In this document: piece by piece, positions 35,466-44,633 of the stretch
Layout of the letters: every line of letters starts with the position of its first letter
Numbering within the stretch: the first letter of the stretch is position 1
Origin: Paenibacillus naphthalenovorans
Lineage (GTDB): Bacteria; Bacillota; Bacilli; Paenibacillales; NBRC-103111
Assembly (NCBI RefSeq): GCF_900099895.1
Contig: NZ_FNDY01000013.1
Location: 1-64,000 of the forward strand
Length of the DNA: 64,000 nt
Direction of reading: 5' to 3'
The notes under the pieces: model-generated
Seen by the model: the letters and a program-made list of their open reading frames with translations, nothing else
Told to the model about the DNA's origin: nothing
Database searches by the model: none
Translations under genes and position numbers: made by a program

Positions 35466-36266
35466 TCACCTCTGATAAACCTGATAATCACCTCCTTCAA
35501 AATCATAATAGCCTAAAGATTGCGAGGCTTGTTTGGCAATCATACAAACCTTCTGGATATACTCGTCTTTATGATGTCTGTATCGTTCGACCGGCATCGT
35601 CACGGAGTAGGCTGCTATCGGTTTTTTATTCGCTCCAAAAACCGGAGCTGCGATGCAGCAGATCCCTTTCATAAAATCTTCATCGTCCAAACAATAGCCA
35701 CGCTTTTTGACTTCAGCCAACTCCGTTTTTAATTCATCCAGGTTCGATGGGGTCGATTCCGTTAATTGCTCGAACGGATTGTCTTTAAAATAATTCACGA
35801 TTTTGGATTCAGGCCAAAACGCAATGACCGATTTAGGCAGAGCGCGGGCGTGGGGATATTCCTTATACCCGATATAAAGCGTTTTCACTTTTACGGCTTG
35901 AGGACAATCGATAATGCCCGTAAGAATCACGGAATCATCAATCTCTTTGCCTAAATAGGCCGTTTCCTGCGTAATGTTGGAAAGCTCCTGCAAATACATG
36001 TTCAGTGTGGCATCAGGGGTCATCGATTGCAAAAAAGCATTGTTTAAAAACGGGATCTGATAACCTACCGAGTAGACATCATCCTTGGTTTTGATGACAT
36101 ACCCGTAATCGAGCAGCGTATTGATTAAATGGTAAGTCGTGCTTAAGTTTAAGCGGAGGTCAATACTGATTTCCTTGATGAGCAATCCTCTCGGGTTTTT
36201 CCCGAGCAGATTTAAAATTTGAAGTGCCTTGGAAACCGACCTTATCCTAGTTTTCTCCTTTTCCAT
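35466..36266 (-). CDS. IclR-family transcriptional regulator
   Basis: A 266-residue regulator. The N-terminal winged helix spans about 5-70 (RSVSKALQILNLLGKN, LNLSTTYHLINTLLDYGYV), and the ligand-binding domain runs to the end with Gly/Pro and Ser-rich segments. IclR proteins bind carboxylates and act as repressors or activators of catabolic genes. A motif TTTCATATTATGAA at its own promoter recurs exactly at the promoter of the first molybdenum-hydroxylase operon, pointing to that operon as a target. It lies in a single-gene unit between two operons. Confidence 0.88.
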   Translation of the reverse strand: MEKEKTRIRSVSKALQILNLLGKNPRGLLIKEISIDLRLNLSTTYHLINTLLDYGYVIKTKDDVYSVGYQIPFLNNAFLQSMTPDATLNMYLQELSNITQETAYLGKEIDDSVILTGIIDCPQAVKVKTLYIGYKEYPHARALPKSVIAFWPESKIVNYFKDNPFEQLTESTPSNLDELKTELAEVKKRGYCLDDEDFMKGICCIAAPVFGANKKPIAAYSVTMPVERYRHHKDEYIQKVCMIAKQASQSLGYYDFEGGDYQVYQR

Positions 36267-36283
36267 AGCATCACCCTAATGAA

Positions 36284-36343
36284 AATATAACAGTGAATAT
36301 CGTTTAATTCAATGAAAATAAATTCATAATATGAAATATTTCA
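36284..36343 (-). promoter_or_regulatory. Promoter and putative operator of the iclR gene
   Basis: On the minus strand, TTGAAT (36312-36307), a 17-bp spacer and TATATT (36289-36284). Upstream from 36313 to 36343 lie palindromes, including the plus-strand 12-mer TGAAATATTTCA (36332-36343) and the 14-bp shared element (minus-strand TTTCATATTATGAA, 36323-36336). Confidence 0.6.
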
Positions 36344-36373
36344 ATAATTCAAAAATATCTGATCATATACGAC

Positions 36374-36400
36374 AAAAAAACCCCTGAAGTTTCAAGGATT
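36374..36400 (-). terminator. Terminator after moeA
   Basis: On the minus strand CCTTGAA, a very short loop, then TTCAGGGG and a run of seven T. It lies about 85 bp beyond the moeA stop and closes the molybdenum-hydroxylase/cofactor operon. Confidence 0.65.
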
Positions 36401-36485
36401 TTCGAGTAAAAACGCTAATTTGCATCAAATCAACAGGCTTATTTTATAAGCATTGGGGCTGCACTTAAAAAAGCAAATCGATTGA

Positions 36486-37760
36486 TCAGGGGCAAACGCT
36501 TTCCCCCAGCGTTCCTATCAGATCCATTTCAACCCGTTCGCCGGCGGCATACCCTTTTTCCCCGGGCACTCTAACCAGGCAATTGCTTTCCAGAAAGCTG
36601 GACAGGATACCGGAAGCCTGCTTGCGGGCAATCTTCACCCGCAATTCACCCGAGGAAGAAATATAAGCGAACCCGCGTAAAAAACGGGTATGAGGCATCG
36701 GCATCATGGCAATCGGTTCGTCGCATATCCCGGTTAACCGTTGAGGCAGCGGATTCCTCCGCCCGCACATCCTGCGAATCGCCGGCAACAAATAAAGCCA
36801 AGCGTTTACGTAAGACGAGGCCGGATTTCCCGCTAAGGCAAAAATGGGCTTATCCTGCCAGGTTCCAAACAGCGCAGGCATCCCTGGACGGATTAATGTT
36901 TTCCAGAACACCACTTTTGCGCCGATTTTCTCAAATGTATTTCCGAGGAAATCATAGTCCCCCATAGAAACGCCTCCGCTGGTGACCAGAACATCCACCT
37001 GCTGAAGCGCTTCGGTTATGCGTTTTTCCAGCTCTTCCGGGTGATCCTGCACAATCCCCAAATAAACCGGGTCGCCTCCGGCCGCTCTCACCTGTCCTGC
37101 CAGCATGACACCGTTGCTGTCACGGTGTTTCCCGGGGGAGATCTGTTGATCGACATGCAGCAGCTCGCTTCCCGTCGAGAGAATCCCGACCTTAGGTTTA
37201 TCGTAAACCGGAACAACCCCGACTCCAAAAGTGGACAGAAGACCCGCCTCAACAGGTCCGATAAAGGTCCCTTCCGGGAGGATGATTGTGCCCTCCTCTA
37301 CATCCGCTCCCTTCCTTAGAATCGATTCGCCGGCCGTAACCGAACGGTAAATCCATACGCTTGATCGCCCCTCATCTTCCCCAATCTCCGTCTCCTCCAC
37401 TTTGACTACCGCATCCGCGCCTTTGGGGATAGGCGCTCCCGTCATAATGCGGCTGGCCATGCCCGGGGCAATCTGCTTCTCCGGTATATGTCCGGCGGGA
37501 ATTTCTTCAATAGTGCTCAGCTTCACAGGGGTTGAACGGCTGGCCCATTTCACGTCCTCCGCCCTCAGGGCATACCCGTCTACCGTAGAACGGTCATACA
37601 TCGGGACGTTATGATCGGACAGCACAGGGTCCGCAAGACAATACCCGTGCGCTCGGGATAAAGGAATAGAAGCGAGCGGAAGGGGACGAACTGTGGCGAG
37701 AACAAGACGCTGCGCCTCCTCCAACGGAATGGGCGAAGCATTAGGTATATATAACGCCAT
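36486..37760 (-). CDS. moeA: Molybdopterin molybdenumtransferase
   Basis: About 424 residues from the ATG at 37760. A GGAGG lies 11 nt upstream, and a TTG farther back lies inside the preceding gene's end. MoeA signatures include DRSTVDGYALRAEDV, GPVEAGLLSTFG and VTSGGVSMGDYDF, the molybdopterin-binding stretch, plus GNPASSYVNAWLYLLPA. It inserts molybdate into adenylated molybdopterin. It is the last gene of the operon led by the first molybdenum hydroxylase, so cofactor supply is induced with the enzyme. Confidence 0.92.
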   Translation of the reverse strand: MALYIPNASPIPLEEAQRLVLATVRPLPLASIPLSRAHGYCLADPVLSDHNVPMYDRSTVDGYALRAEDVKWASRSTPVKLSTIEEIPAGHIPEKQIAPGMASRIMTGAPIPKGADAVVKVEETEIGEDEGRSSVWIYRSVTAGESILRKGADVEEGTIILPEGTFIGPVEAGLLSTFGVGVVPVYDKPKVGILSTGSELLHVDQQISPGKHRDSNGVMLAGQVRAAGGDPVYLGIVQDHPEELEKRITEALQQVDVLVTSGGVSMGDYDFLGNTFEKIGAKVVFWKTLIRPGMPALFGTWQDKPIFALAGNPASSYVNAWLYLLPAIRRMCGRRNPLPQRLTGICDEPIAMMPMPHTRFLRGFAYISSSGELRVKIARKQASGILSSFLESNCLVRVPGEKGYAAGERVEMDLIGTLGESVCP

Positions 37761-37767
37761 ATCGGTT

Positions 37768-38790
37768 TCAGCCTCCAATGTAGGACATCTCGATTTTCTT
37801 TTTCTCCGGGTTCTTGGTGTGGAGAAGCCGCTCGTCGGAGTAACGGTCCCGGCGGCTGCCCCATACCCCCATAATCAACCGGCGTATCTCTTCATCCTCC
37901 GCTCCGGAATGGATCAGCGAACGCAGATCTGTTCCTTGAGAAGCAAACAGACAGGTGTACAGGAAACCGTCCGCCGACAGGCGAGCCCTTGTACAGGTCG
38001 AACAAAAGGAATCGGTTACGGAAGAAATAACGCCGATTTCTTCGTCCGTTCCCTCATAGCGGTAGCGGTCGGCCACTTCCCCCAAATACTCGGAACGCAT
38101 TCGTTCCAAAGGCATCTCGGCATGAATGCGTTCGATGATTTCTTGCTTGGACACCACATGCTTGAGATTCCAGCCGTTGCTGTTTCCGACATCCATAAAC
38201 TCAATATAACGTAAAATATGCCCCGTCCCGCGGAAAAATCGGGCCATAGGCACGATATCCTGATCATTGATCCCTCGAATGACGACCATGTTCACTTTGA
38301 CTTTCATCCCGGCTTTCGATGCGGCATCGATGCCTTCCATTACCGTTCGGACATCGCATCGCCCGCCGTTCATTTGGCCAAACCGGTTCTCGTCTATGCT
38401 GTCCAAACTGACATTGATCCGCTGAAGACCTGCATTCTTCAGCTCCTCTGCATATTTTGCCAGCAGTGAACCATTGGTGGTTAAGGTGACGTCATTCACA
38501 CCTTCGATCGACCGCAGCATCCGGATTAGATTCGGCAGTTCCTTGCGCAGCAGCGGCTCTCCGCCAGTGATGCGGATTTTTTCAACGCCGAGGGATGCGA
38601 AAATGCGGGCTAAACGGGCGATTTCCTCAAAACCGAGCAGCTGATCTTTTGGAAGGAACAGATGGTCTGGACCAAACAACTCTTTCGGCATACAATAACG
38701 GCAGCGGAAATTGCAGCGATCGGTTACGGAAATCCGCAAATCACGTAGAGGGCGCTGTAATGAGTCTGTCATTTTGCTGATCTGATCCAT
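37768..38790 (-). CDS. moaA: GTP 3',8-cyclase (radical SAM)
   Basis: A 340-residue radical-SAM enzyme, first step of molybdopterin synthesis. The N-terminal 4Fe-4S motif [10 protein letters not shown] (about 27-36) and the C-terminal cluster [13 protein letters not shown] to CLF are both intact, and the protein ends in Gly-Gly, which MoaA needs. It overlaps the moeA start region by a few bases. MoaC is not in the window, so the remaining pathway genes must be elsewhere. Confidence 0.95.
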   Translation of the reverse strand: MDQISKMTDSLQRPLRDLRISVTDRCNFRCRYCMPKELFGPDHLFLPKDQLLGFEEIARLARIFASLGVEKIRITGGEPLLRKELPNLIRMLRSIEGVNDVTLTTNGSLLAKYAEELKNAGLQRINVSLDSIDENRFGQMNGGRCDVRTVMEGIDAASKAGMKVKVNMVVIRGINDQDIVPMARFFRGTGHILRYIEFMDVGNSNGWNLKHVVSKQEIIERIHAEMPLERMRSEYLGEVADRYRYEGTDEEIGVISSVTDSFCSTCTRARLSADGFLYTCLFASQGTDLRSLIHSGAEDEEIRRLIMGVWGSRRDRYSDERLLHTKNPEKKKIEMSYIGG

Positions 38791-38802
38791 CTTCTCTCCC
38801 CC

Positions 38803-39858
38803 TCATGTTATTTTTTTATTTTTGATTTTCAGCAGCTCGGCCATAATGCTGACACTGATCTCCTCAGGCCCTTCCGCACCGATACTTAAACCTATAGGTG
38901 AATGCACCCAATCAGGCAAAGCATCGGGCGCCATGAGGCGCGTGGTTCTCAATCGGGGTCCCAATACCCCCAGATACTGAGGCGGCGATGCAATCAAATC
39001 GCGTAAAATCGATTGGTCCCGCTGGAAGCTGTGCGTCATAATGAGTACATAGCTTGTTTGGGGAATGTTATTTTTTTGCAGATAAGTCTCCGGATGCTCA
39101 GGGATCAATTGATCCGCCGTTGGAAAAATTTCTGCGTTACAGCGACTGGTTTTGGGGTCGATAATGGTAACAAAGAAATCCAAATGAGAGGCCAGTCTGG
39201 CTATCGGTTCCACATCCGGCCCTGCCCCGAAAATGTATAGCTGCTCTCTGGGTTCGTACAGCTCAAGTAAGAATTCGCCTTCAACGTCTGCTAAACGGAT
39301 TAATTCAATCTTCCTGCCGCTGATTAAAAACCGCTTTAACTCCGGTATGATCTTCTCCTTCAAGCCTGTTTCCGCGTCCCCAAGGACCGCCCCGTTGTCC
39401 GTATAAAATAAATGCACCCTTTGCGCGTCATCGTCACTTACACGTTTTGCGCTTGCAACCTTGCTGCCGTTATTCAGAACCGATTCCACTTCAGGCCATA
39501 TGGGCTGATGGTGATCAGGAGGGATATATTCCCATTCATTAGGCTCCACATAAACCTTGATGCTCCCGTTGCAGCCGGCTCCCTGCCCCCAGGACAAATC
39601 GTCCTCCGACCTTAAGTCATAAATGACTGTCTTGGGCTGCCGATGGTTAATGATCTCACGGGCATGGTAAGCTAAATCTTCTTCCAAACAGCCGGCGCTA
39701 ATCGTTCCATATTGGCTGTCGTCTTCCCCGATTAACATCTTTGCTCCCGGGTGGCGGTATGTGGAACCATCTACGGCAATGATCGTCGCCATGGCGAATC
39801 GTTGTTGTTTCTTTTCTTTCATTTTCTTTAGAATCCGGTAAGAATCATTCATAGCCAT
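38803..39858 (-). CDS. xdhC: XdhC/CoxI-family molybdenum hydroxylase maturation protein
   Basis: About 351 residues. The N-terminal XdhC_CoxI domain has ATIIAVDGSTYRHPGAKMLIG and GTISAGCLEEDLAYHA. The C-terminal Rossmann-like domain has LYIFGAGPDVEPIARLASH and IMTHSFQRDQSILRDLI. The family binds and sulfurates the molybdenum cofactor before insertion into xanthine-dehydrogenase-type enzymes. The start at 39858 was chosen for GGAGG just upstream. A second copy lies at the right end of the window in the furan operon. Confidence 0.88.
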   Translation of the reverse strand: MAMNDSYRILKKMKEKKQQRFAMATIIAVDGSTYRHPGAKMLIGEDDSQYGTISAGCLEEDLAYHAREIINHRQPKTVIYDLRSEDDLSWGQGAGCNGSIKVYVEPNEWEYIPPDHHQPIWPEVESVLNNGSKVASAKRVSDDDAQRVHLFYTDNGAVLGDAETGLKEKIIPELKRFLISGRKIELIRLADVEGEFLLELYEPREQLYIFGAGPDVEPIARLASHLDFFVTIIDPKTSRCNAEIFPTADQLIPEHPETYLQKNNIPQTSYVLIMTHSFQRDQSILRDLIASPPQYLGVLGPRLRTTRLMAPDALPDWVHSPIGLSIGAEGPEEISVSIMAELLKIKNKKIT

Positions 39859-39910
39859 TACTCCTCCGACATGAATATATTTTTCATACGCTGCTTTTCT
39901 CTTCAACCAT

Positions 39911-41029
39911 TCATTGGATTAGTTCAGAGCCGAGTGTCAACAAGCACTTTCGGGTATTTGGAGGCAATATCCGAGTGGCATATGAATTATTTCTTAAATA
40001 CATAAAAGGATTGGGAGACTTGATTCCATCCATGCCCAAATGGCGGATAGCGCCTTCCGTCACATCCTGAATCAACGTGTCGGAAGCTGCCTTTGCGCGT
40101 CTCAACCAAATGCCGGAATTGCCCTCGGACATGGGTCGGGAATCAATGGATTTATCCAATAATAATTGTGCGCTGTGTGAAAGCACATCGATTTGGCCTA
40201 GCCATCTCACGATCTCCATGTCTTCATTTGGTTTGACACAGCGCTGTCTTTCTTTCTCTATAAAAAGCTCTATTCCTAAATCGGCCATGCCGATGTTGAT
40301 AGCGCATATTCCAAGGGGGAGAATGTCGGGATGGGTTAAACCCGTAATCGCTCCAGGCTGTCCGACCAACTCAGCCGGAGATAATGGATAGGATTTGAAA
40401 CGGACGCTGTAGGTAGAAGAAGCGACCATGGCATCCAGACCATTGGATTTGATCACTTCAACGGCCGGATGCTTCCCGTTAACCAGGCAAAGCTGTAAAG
40501 AGTCCATCGATGGCTGACTCCACTCGGGCTGTGCAAAAACAACATAATAATCAGCCAGACCTGCAAGAGTGCAGAAATCCTTTTGGCCGTTGAGAATCAT
40601 CGAAGCATGGTTTTGCGAGATTCGGGTAGAAAAATCATACCTGTAGTCTCTTCCGTCCTCTGACCGGGCAAGCGCAAACAGGCTTGCATCATCCAGCCAT
40701 GTTTTCAGGCGGCTCCGAAACGTTTTCTTTCCCAGCTCATACACCATGTACACAGCAACATTATGAACATGAACCGCCAGGGTCAATGCTCCGTCCCCGT
40801 AAGCCAATTGCCTTATCACCTGCAGGTAACTTCTCAGATCCAGCCCCAGTCCTCCGAAACGGGAGTCCACCAGCATGCGGTGAAACCCGGCTTGTATGAG
40901 CTGCGACCAAACTTTTAACAGCACCCGTTCCTTATCCGCCTCTTGATCCATATGATTTCGAATGACTTCGGCAAGGTCTTTAGCAGTATCCAATAAGTCT
41001 TTCCATACCATAGGTTGCTGTCCCACCAT
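39911..41029 (-). CDS. Acyl-CoA-dehydrogenase-like flavoprotein, possibly a flavin monooxygenase
   Basis: About 372 residues, ACAD fold. N-terminal helical region with FGGLGLDLRSYLQVIRQLA, beta-domain with NGQKDFCTLAGLADYYVVFA, C-terminal helices with HLGMDGIKSPNP. The usual ACAD catalytic Glu cannot be placed with confidence, and the QKDFCTLAG pattern is closer to class-D monooxygenases (DszC/HsaA type) and other ACAD-like proteins. Start chosen at the ATG at 41029 behind GGGGAGG. It lies between xdhC and coxG in the molybdenum-hydroxylase operon, so it should act on the same pathway. The reaction is unknown. Confidence 0.7.
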   Translation of the reverse strand: MVGQQPMVWKDLLDTAKDLAEVIRNHMDQEADKERVLLKVWSQLIQAGFHRMLVDSRFGGLGLDLRSYLQVIRQLAYGDGALTLAVHVHNVAVYMVYELGKKTFRSRLKTWLDDASLFALARSEDGRDYRYDFSTRISQNHASMILNGQKDFCTLAGLADYYVVFAQPEWSQPSMDSLQLCLVNGKHPAVEVIKSNGLDAMVASSTYSVRFKSYPLSPAELVGQPGAITGLTHPDILPLGICAINIGMADLGIELFIEKERQRCVKPNEDMEIVRWLGQIDVLSHSAQLLLDKSIDSRPMSEGNSGIWLRRAKAASDTLIQDVTEGAIRHLGMDGIKSPNPFMYLRNNSYATRILPPNTRKCLLTLGSELIQ

Positions 41030-41162
41030 CCTCCCCACCTTCCCCTATTGAAAAATCACACCAAAACCGCTATAAACCACAGACTTGTCTTCCAGCGATT
41101 TTGGTGCTCGTGAAATGAAGTTCGAATATTGTCAGCCGTCATGCAGTGTCGCTGCGTGTCAT

Positions 41163-41600
41163 TCAGCTTGCTTCTTTCTTCATCGCGCTAAAAAATTGCC
41201 CCATTAATAAACTGGCTACACCCGACATCATCCGCTGTCCGATCCCGGCAATCACTCCCCCGACCGTAGCCTCGCCTTCGCATATGACGTTGGTTCGGTT
41301 GTCGGCCACCTGCTCGAGTTTGATCAGCATTTCCTGCTGTACAAATCCTAACGGCCCCTGGCCGTCCATACTCAACCGGAATTGTTCGCCTTCCACCGCA
41401 TCAAACAGCTTTACCGTCCCTTTGTAACGCCCTTTCACCATCTTGATTCCAACCTCCAGCTCCGCACTGTAAGTATTGTCATCAATGGCTTGCAGCGATT
41501 TCAGCCCTGGCATGGTTCGGATCAAAACATCAGGATCCGTAAGCAATTGATATGCCGTAGCCGAATTGGTCGGAAGTTCATAAGTACCGGACACCTTCAT
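41163..41600 (-). CDS. coxG: CoxG-type SRPBCC protein (first copy)
   Basis: A 145-residue single SRPBCC domain. It begins MKVSGTYELPTNSATAYQLLTDP and has VKGRYKGTVKLFDA and GVIAGIGQRMM near the end. CoxG proteins accompany CO-dehydrogenase-type molybdenum hydroxylases and are thought to help anchor or mature the complex. A hairpin separates it from the large subunit gene upstream. A second copy lies in the furan operon. Confidence 0.85.
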   Translation of the reverse strand: MKVSGTYELPTNSATAYQLLTDPDVLIRTMPGLKSLQAIDDNTYSAELEVGIKMVKGRYKGTVKLFDAVEGEQFRLSMDGQGPLGFVQQEMLIKLEQVADNRTNVICEGEATVGGVIAGIGQRMMSGVASLLMGQFFSAMKKEAS

Positions 41601-41640
41601 TCATTCCACTCTCCTTGAGCATTGTTTATTGAAGAAAAAC

Positions 41641-41664
41641 TTCCCGGGAGAGAACTCCCGAGAA
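41641..41664 (-). terminator. Intra-operon hairpin between coxL and coxG
   Basis: A 10-bp stem with one mismatch (TTCCCGGGAG / CTCCCGAGAA) and tetraloop AGAA, followed on the minus strand by GTTTTTCTTC. It lies 9 bp after the large-subunit stop and could reduce expression of the accessory genes relative to the enzyme. Confidence 0.65.
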
Positions 41665-41672
41665 TCGTGTTT

Positions 41673-44042
41673 TTACTTTTGATTTAACGTTCTCCAAATC
41701 GATTCCGCAGTCAAAGGCAGATTCAGAAGCTTAAACCCCGGACGGTCGATCGCATCTGTGATCGCACTGGCTAAGGTAGCGGGGACCGGTCCCGGAATTC
41801 CCTCTCCCTTGCCCTTTGTGCCCAAAGGTGTATAAGGAGTGGGAACGTTGTACTCGATCATTTCGATATCGGGAACATCGGCAGCCGATGGCATATGATA
41901 CTCCATTAAGGTCGTGGATAAAGGCTGGCCCGTTTCATCGAAGTAATATTTCTCATACCGGGTGTTGCCTATTCCCAAAACTACACCGCCGTGAACTTGC
42001 CCGCGAACGATCATGGGATTAATCGGAACTCCGCAATCGTCTACGACGACGTAACGTAAAATCTTGTAATCTCCCGTTTCCGGATTCACTTCAACCACCG
42101 CACCGTGTACACCAATACTCAGCATCCCGGCAATATCCGCTTCAAAGTAAGCGGTCGCTTCCAAACCGGCTTCCATTCCGGCCGGAAGTTTGGTTGGCCC
42201 CAGTATCGCTACATCGGCGATATCCCTAAGCTTTATTCTTTTGCTCGGTTCTTTATTCCAAATGACTTCTCCATTGGCAAAAGTAAAATCTTCCGGTCCG
42301 GCGTCTACTCCCAGGATGTGGGCGGCGATTTTTTGGATTTTCGGCTTCAGCTTCCGGCAAGCCAGAACAGCGGCACTAACCGTATAGGACGCTCCCCGGT
42401 TCCCCAAGGTTCCCGAAGCGAATGGAGTACCGAACGTATCGCCATAACTGATATATACATCGTCAATCGTAATCCCAAGCTCGTCCGCTACGGCTTGCGC
42501 AATGGTCGTTTCATGGCCCTGCCCTTGCGGGGAGTCCCCTTCAAATACCTGAACCATGCCATGAGCATCAATCTTAATGGTAGCCGCCCCATAACCCGGT
42601 TGATTTTCCATCGGCACAAAGATTTGCGAGCCCAGACCGGACATTTCACAGCCCATAGCAAAGCCGACACCGATCAAACGCCCGTTCTTTCGCGCTTCTT
42701 TTTGCTCCTCTTTCACCCGGTCATAATCGAGGTGTTCGAGAAGCTTTTGGAAAGCGCCTTCATAATCTCCGCTATCATGCGTGATTCCTGTAGCTGTAAC
42801 ATGGGGGAACTGCTTGATGATATTCGTTTCAAACACTTGACGGGGATCCAGTTTCAGCTCCCTCGCTACCAAATGCATCGCATAATCCATTGCAAACCGG
42901 CCGGGGAATTCTCCGAACGCCCTGCTGGGTGTGGATGAAGGCTTGTTGGTTACTACGCAAGACAAATCGATATGGACACTTGGAACATCGTAAGCGTTCG
43001 TTAAGTACGCCGCACCTAACCATGACATGACAAATCCCAGGTAAACTCCGATTCTGCCATCCCCGACATCGGCAATCATACGGTTTCTAAGGCCGAGAAT
43101 TTTGCCATCCTTGCGAACGGCAAGCTCCAGGTTATGAATTTGGTCACGTTCATGACCGATCGTCATCAGGCTTTCCATTCGGTTTTCGACCCATTTGACA
43201 GGTCTTTTCAGCTTTAACGCCAAATAACTGATGAGAAGTTCTTCACGATAGACAGGAGCCTTGGTTCCAAAGGCGCCGCCGACGTCCTTGGGAGCGATGA
43301 CCCGCACCTTATGATGAGGAATGTTCATGATTTGCGATATCGCCATCCTCAAAATATGCGGCCGTTGTGAATTGACATGAACGGTCAAACCCTCAAATCC
43401 GTCATAGGTGGCAAGCGCCCCCCGCGTTTCCATCGGAGCCGCCCCCGTACGATGACCGTAAAACCGTTCGGAAAGGATAAAATCCGCTTCCTCAAAAGCT
43501 TTATCCACATCTCCGTTGGCGAGTACGCCATGCCAAAGCACATTATTTTTCCAATCCTCATAGATCTTCGGAGCTTCGGGCTTGAGCGCTTCCTCCGGAT
43601 TGATAAGAGCAGGCAAAGGTTCATATTCAATCTCGACCAGCTGCGCCGCATCCTCGGCAATATATTTGCTTTCCGCTATCACAGCCACGACCGGATCGCC
43701 TACCCATAGGACTTTATCGATCGCCAGCGGATAAACGGTCGGGAGCTGCAGTTCCCCGCCCAAATTAGGGATAATGGATGGAACGAGCATCGGCTTCATG
43801 GCTGCGGCCACTTCCGCACCGGTCACAACCGCTACCACACCAGGGTAGTTCTCCGCCTTGCTGATATCGATATGGCGAATCCGCGCATGCGCATGAACAC
43901 TTCGTACCACATGAAGATATGTTGTTCCGGGTAAGGTGTAATCGGCAATATATTTTCCCTCTCCCACTAATAACCGGGGGTCTTCACGACGACGAATAGG
44001 CCGTCCCACCCATTTCGTCTCAGATGCAGTTGTAGTAGTCAT
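41673..44042 (-). CDS. Molybdenum hydroxylase large subunit (first xanthine-dehydrogenase-family enzyme)
   Basis: A 789-residue Mo-binding subunit. Mo-cofactor contacts are VIAPKDVGGAFGTKAPVY, PSSTPSRAFGEFPGRFAMDYA, EGDSPQGQGHETTIAQ and the catalytic Glu in PLGTKGKGEGIPGPVPATL. The CO-dehydrogenase AYRCSFR loop is absent, so it is not a CO oxidiser. The family hydroxylates N-heterocycles, aldehydes or acyl-CoAs. The SRAFGEF loop does not identify the substrate. It is third in a coxM-coxS-coxL order in an operon with its own IclR/cre-controlled promoter. Confidence 0.88.
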   Translation of the reverse strand: MTTTTASETKWVGRPIRRREDPRLLVGEGKYIADYTLPGTTYLHVVRSVHAHARIRHIDISKAENYPGVVAVVTGAEVAAAMKPMLVPSIIPNLGGELQLPTVYPLAIDKVLWVGDPVVAVIAESKYIAEDAAQLVEIEYEPLPALINPEEALKPEAPKIYEDWKNNVLWHGVLANGDVDKAFEEADFILSERFYGHRTGAAPMETRGALATYDGFEGLTVHVNSQRPHILRMAISQIMNIPHHKVRVIAPKDVGGAFGTKAPVYREELLISYLALKLKRPVKWVENRMESLMTIGHERDQIHNLELAVRKDGKILGLRNRMIADVGDGRIGVYLGFVMSWLGAAYLTNAYDVPSVHIDLSCVVTNKPSSTPSRAFGEFPGRFAMDYAMHLVARELKLDPRQVFETNIIKQFPHVTATGITHDSGDYEGAFQKLLEHLDYDRVKEEQKEARKNGRLIGVGFAMGCEMSGLGSQIFVPMENQPGYGAATIKIDAHGMVQVFEGDSPQGQGHETTIAQAVADELGITIDDVYISYGDTFGTPFASGTLGNRGASYTVSAAVLACRKLKPKIQKIAAHILGVDAGPEDFTFANGEVIWNKEPSKRIKLRDIADVAILGPTKLPAGMEAGLEATAYFEADIAGMLSIGVHGAVVEVNPETGDYKILRYVVVDDCGVPINPMIVRGQVHGGVVLGIGNTRYEKYYFDETGQPLSTTLMEYHMPSAADVPDIEMIEYNVPTPYTPLGTKGKGEGIPGPVPATLASAITDAIDRPGFKLLNLPLTAESIWRTLNQK

Positions 44043-44081
44043 ACACCGAATCCTCTCCTTAATAGAGAATAGTTATTTATC

Positions 44082-44633
44082 CTAGTTAGCCAATAATTTA
44101 TCCCGCTGCTCCTTAGGCATAGAGGCTAAACGATCTGCGGCATATTGTACCGCTTCGATAATGTGCTGATAACCGGTACATCTGCATAAGTTGCCGACCA
44201 GCGCTTCTCTGATTTCGGTATCGGATGGATGCGGATTGACCTTTAATAAATTATATGCGGACATCATCATTCCGGGGGTGCAAAAACCGCATTGCAGGCC
44301 GTGTTTTTCCCAGAAGCCTTCCTGAATGGGATGAAGATTATCGGCCTCTCCCAGTCCTTCTACGGTCATAATGTTGGAGCCTTCGGCCTGAACCGCCAAC
44401 ATCAAACAAGATTTGATCGCTTCTCCGTTCAGCACCACGGTACATGCTCCGCATCTTCCTTCCACCGAACATCCCACGTGAGTCCCCGTAAAGCCCAGCT
44501 CTTCCCGCAAGAAATCCACCAGCAGCATACGGATCGGAACCTGCTTCTCTACGATCCGGCCATTGACGCGAACCTGAATCGTTTTTGTTCCATCTACACC
44601 GGCCGTTTGAACGCCCTGTACTGAATTCGCCAT
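44082..44633 (-). CDS. Molybdenum hydroxylase 2Fe-2S subunit (first enzyme)
   Basis: A 183-residue ferredoxin-like subunit with both cluster-binding sets: plant-type CSVEGRCGACTVVLNG and the alpha-helical GFCTPGM with CRCTGY. Length is slightly above typical (about 160) because of an N-terminal extension. It passes electrons from the Mo site to FAD. It overlaps the FAD-subunit stop by one base and precedes coxL. Confidence 0.93.
   Translation of the reverse strand: MANSVQGVQTAGVDGTKTIQVRVNGRIVEKQVPIRMLLVDFLREELGFTGTHVGCSVEGRCGACTVVLNGEAIKSCLMLAVQAEGSNIMTVEGLGEADNLHPIQEGFWEKHGLQCGFCTPGMMMSAYNLLKVNPHPSDTEIREALVGNLCRCTGYQHIIEAVQYAADRLASMPKEQRDKLLAN

Noticed and set aside
42105-42938. 277-codon plus-strand frame opposite the first molybdenum large subunit
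   Set aside because: It is antisense to conserved molybdenum-binding motifs and has no family match by eye.
41673-44042. CO dehydrogenase (CoxL) function for the first large subunit
   Set aside because: The diagnostic AYRCSFR loop with its Cys is absent, so only the broader molybdenum hydroxylase family is supported. The same holds for the subunit at 60169-62610.
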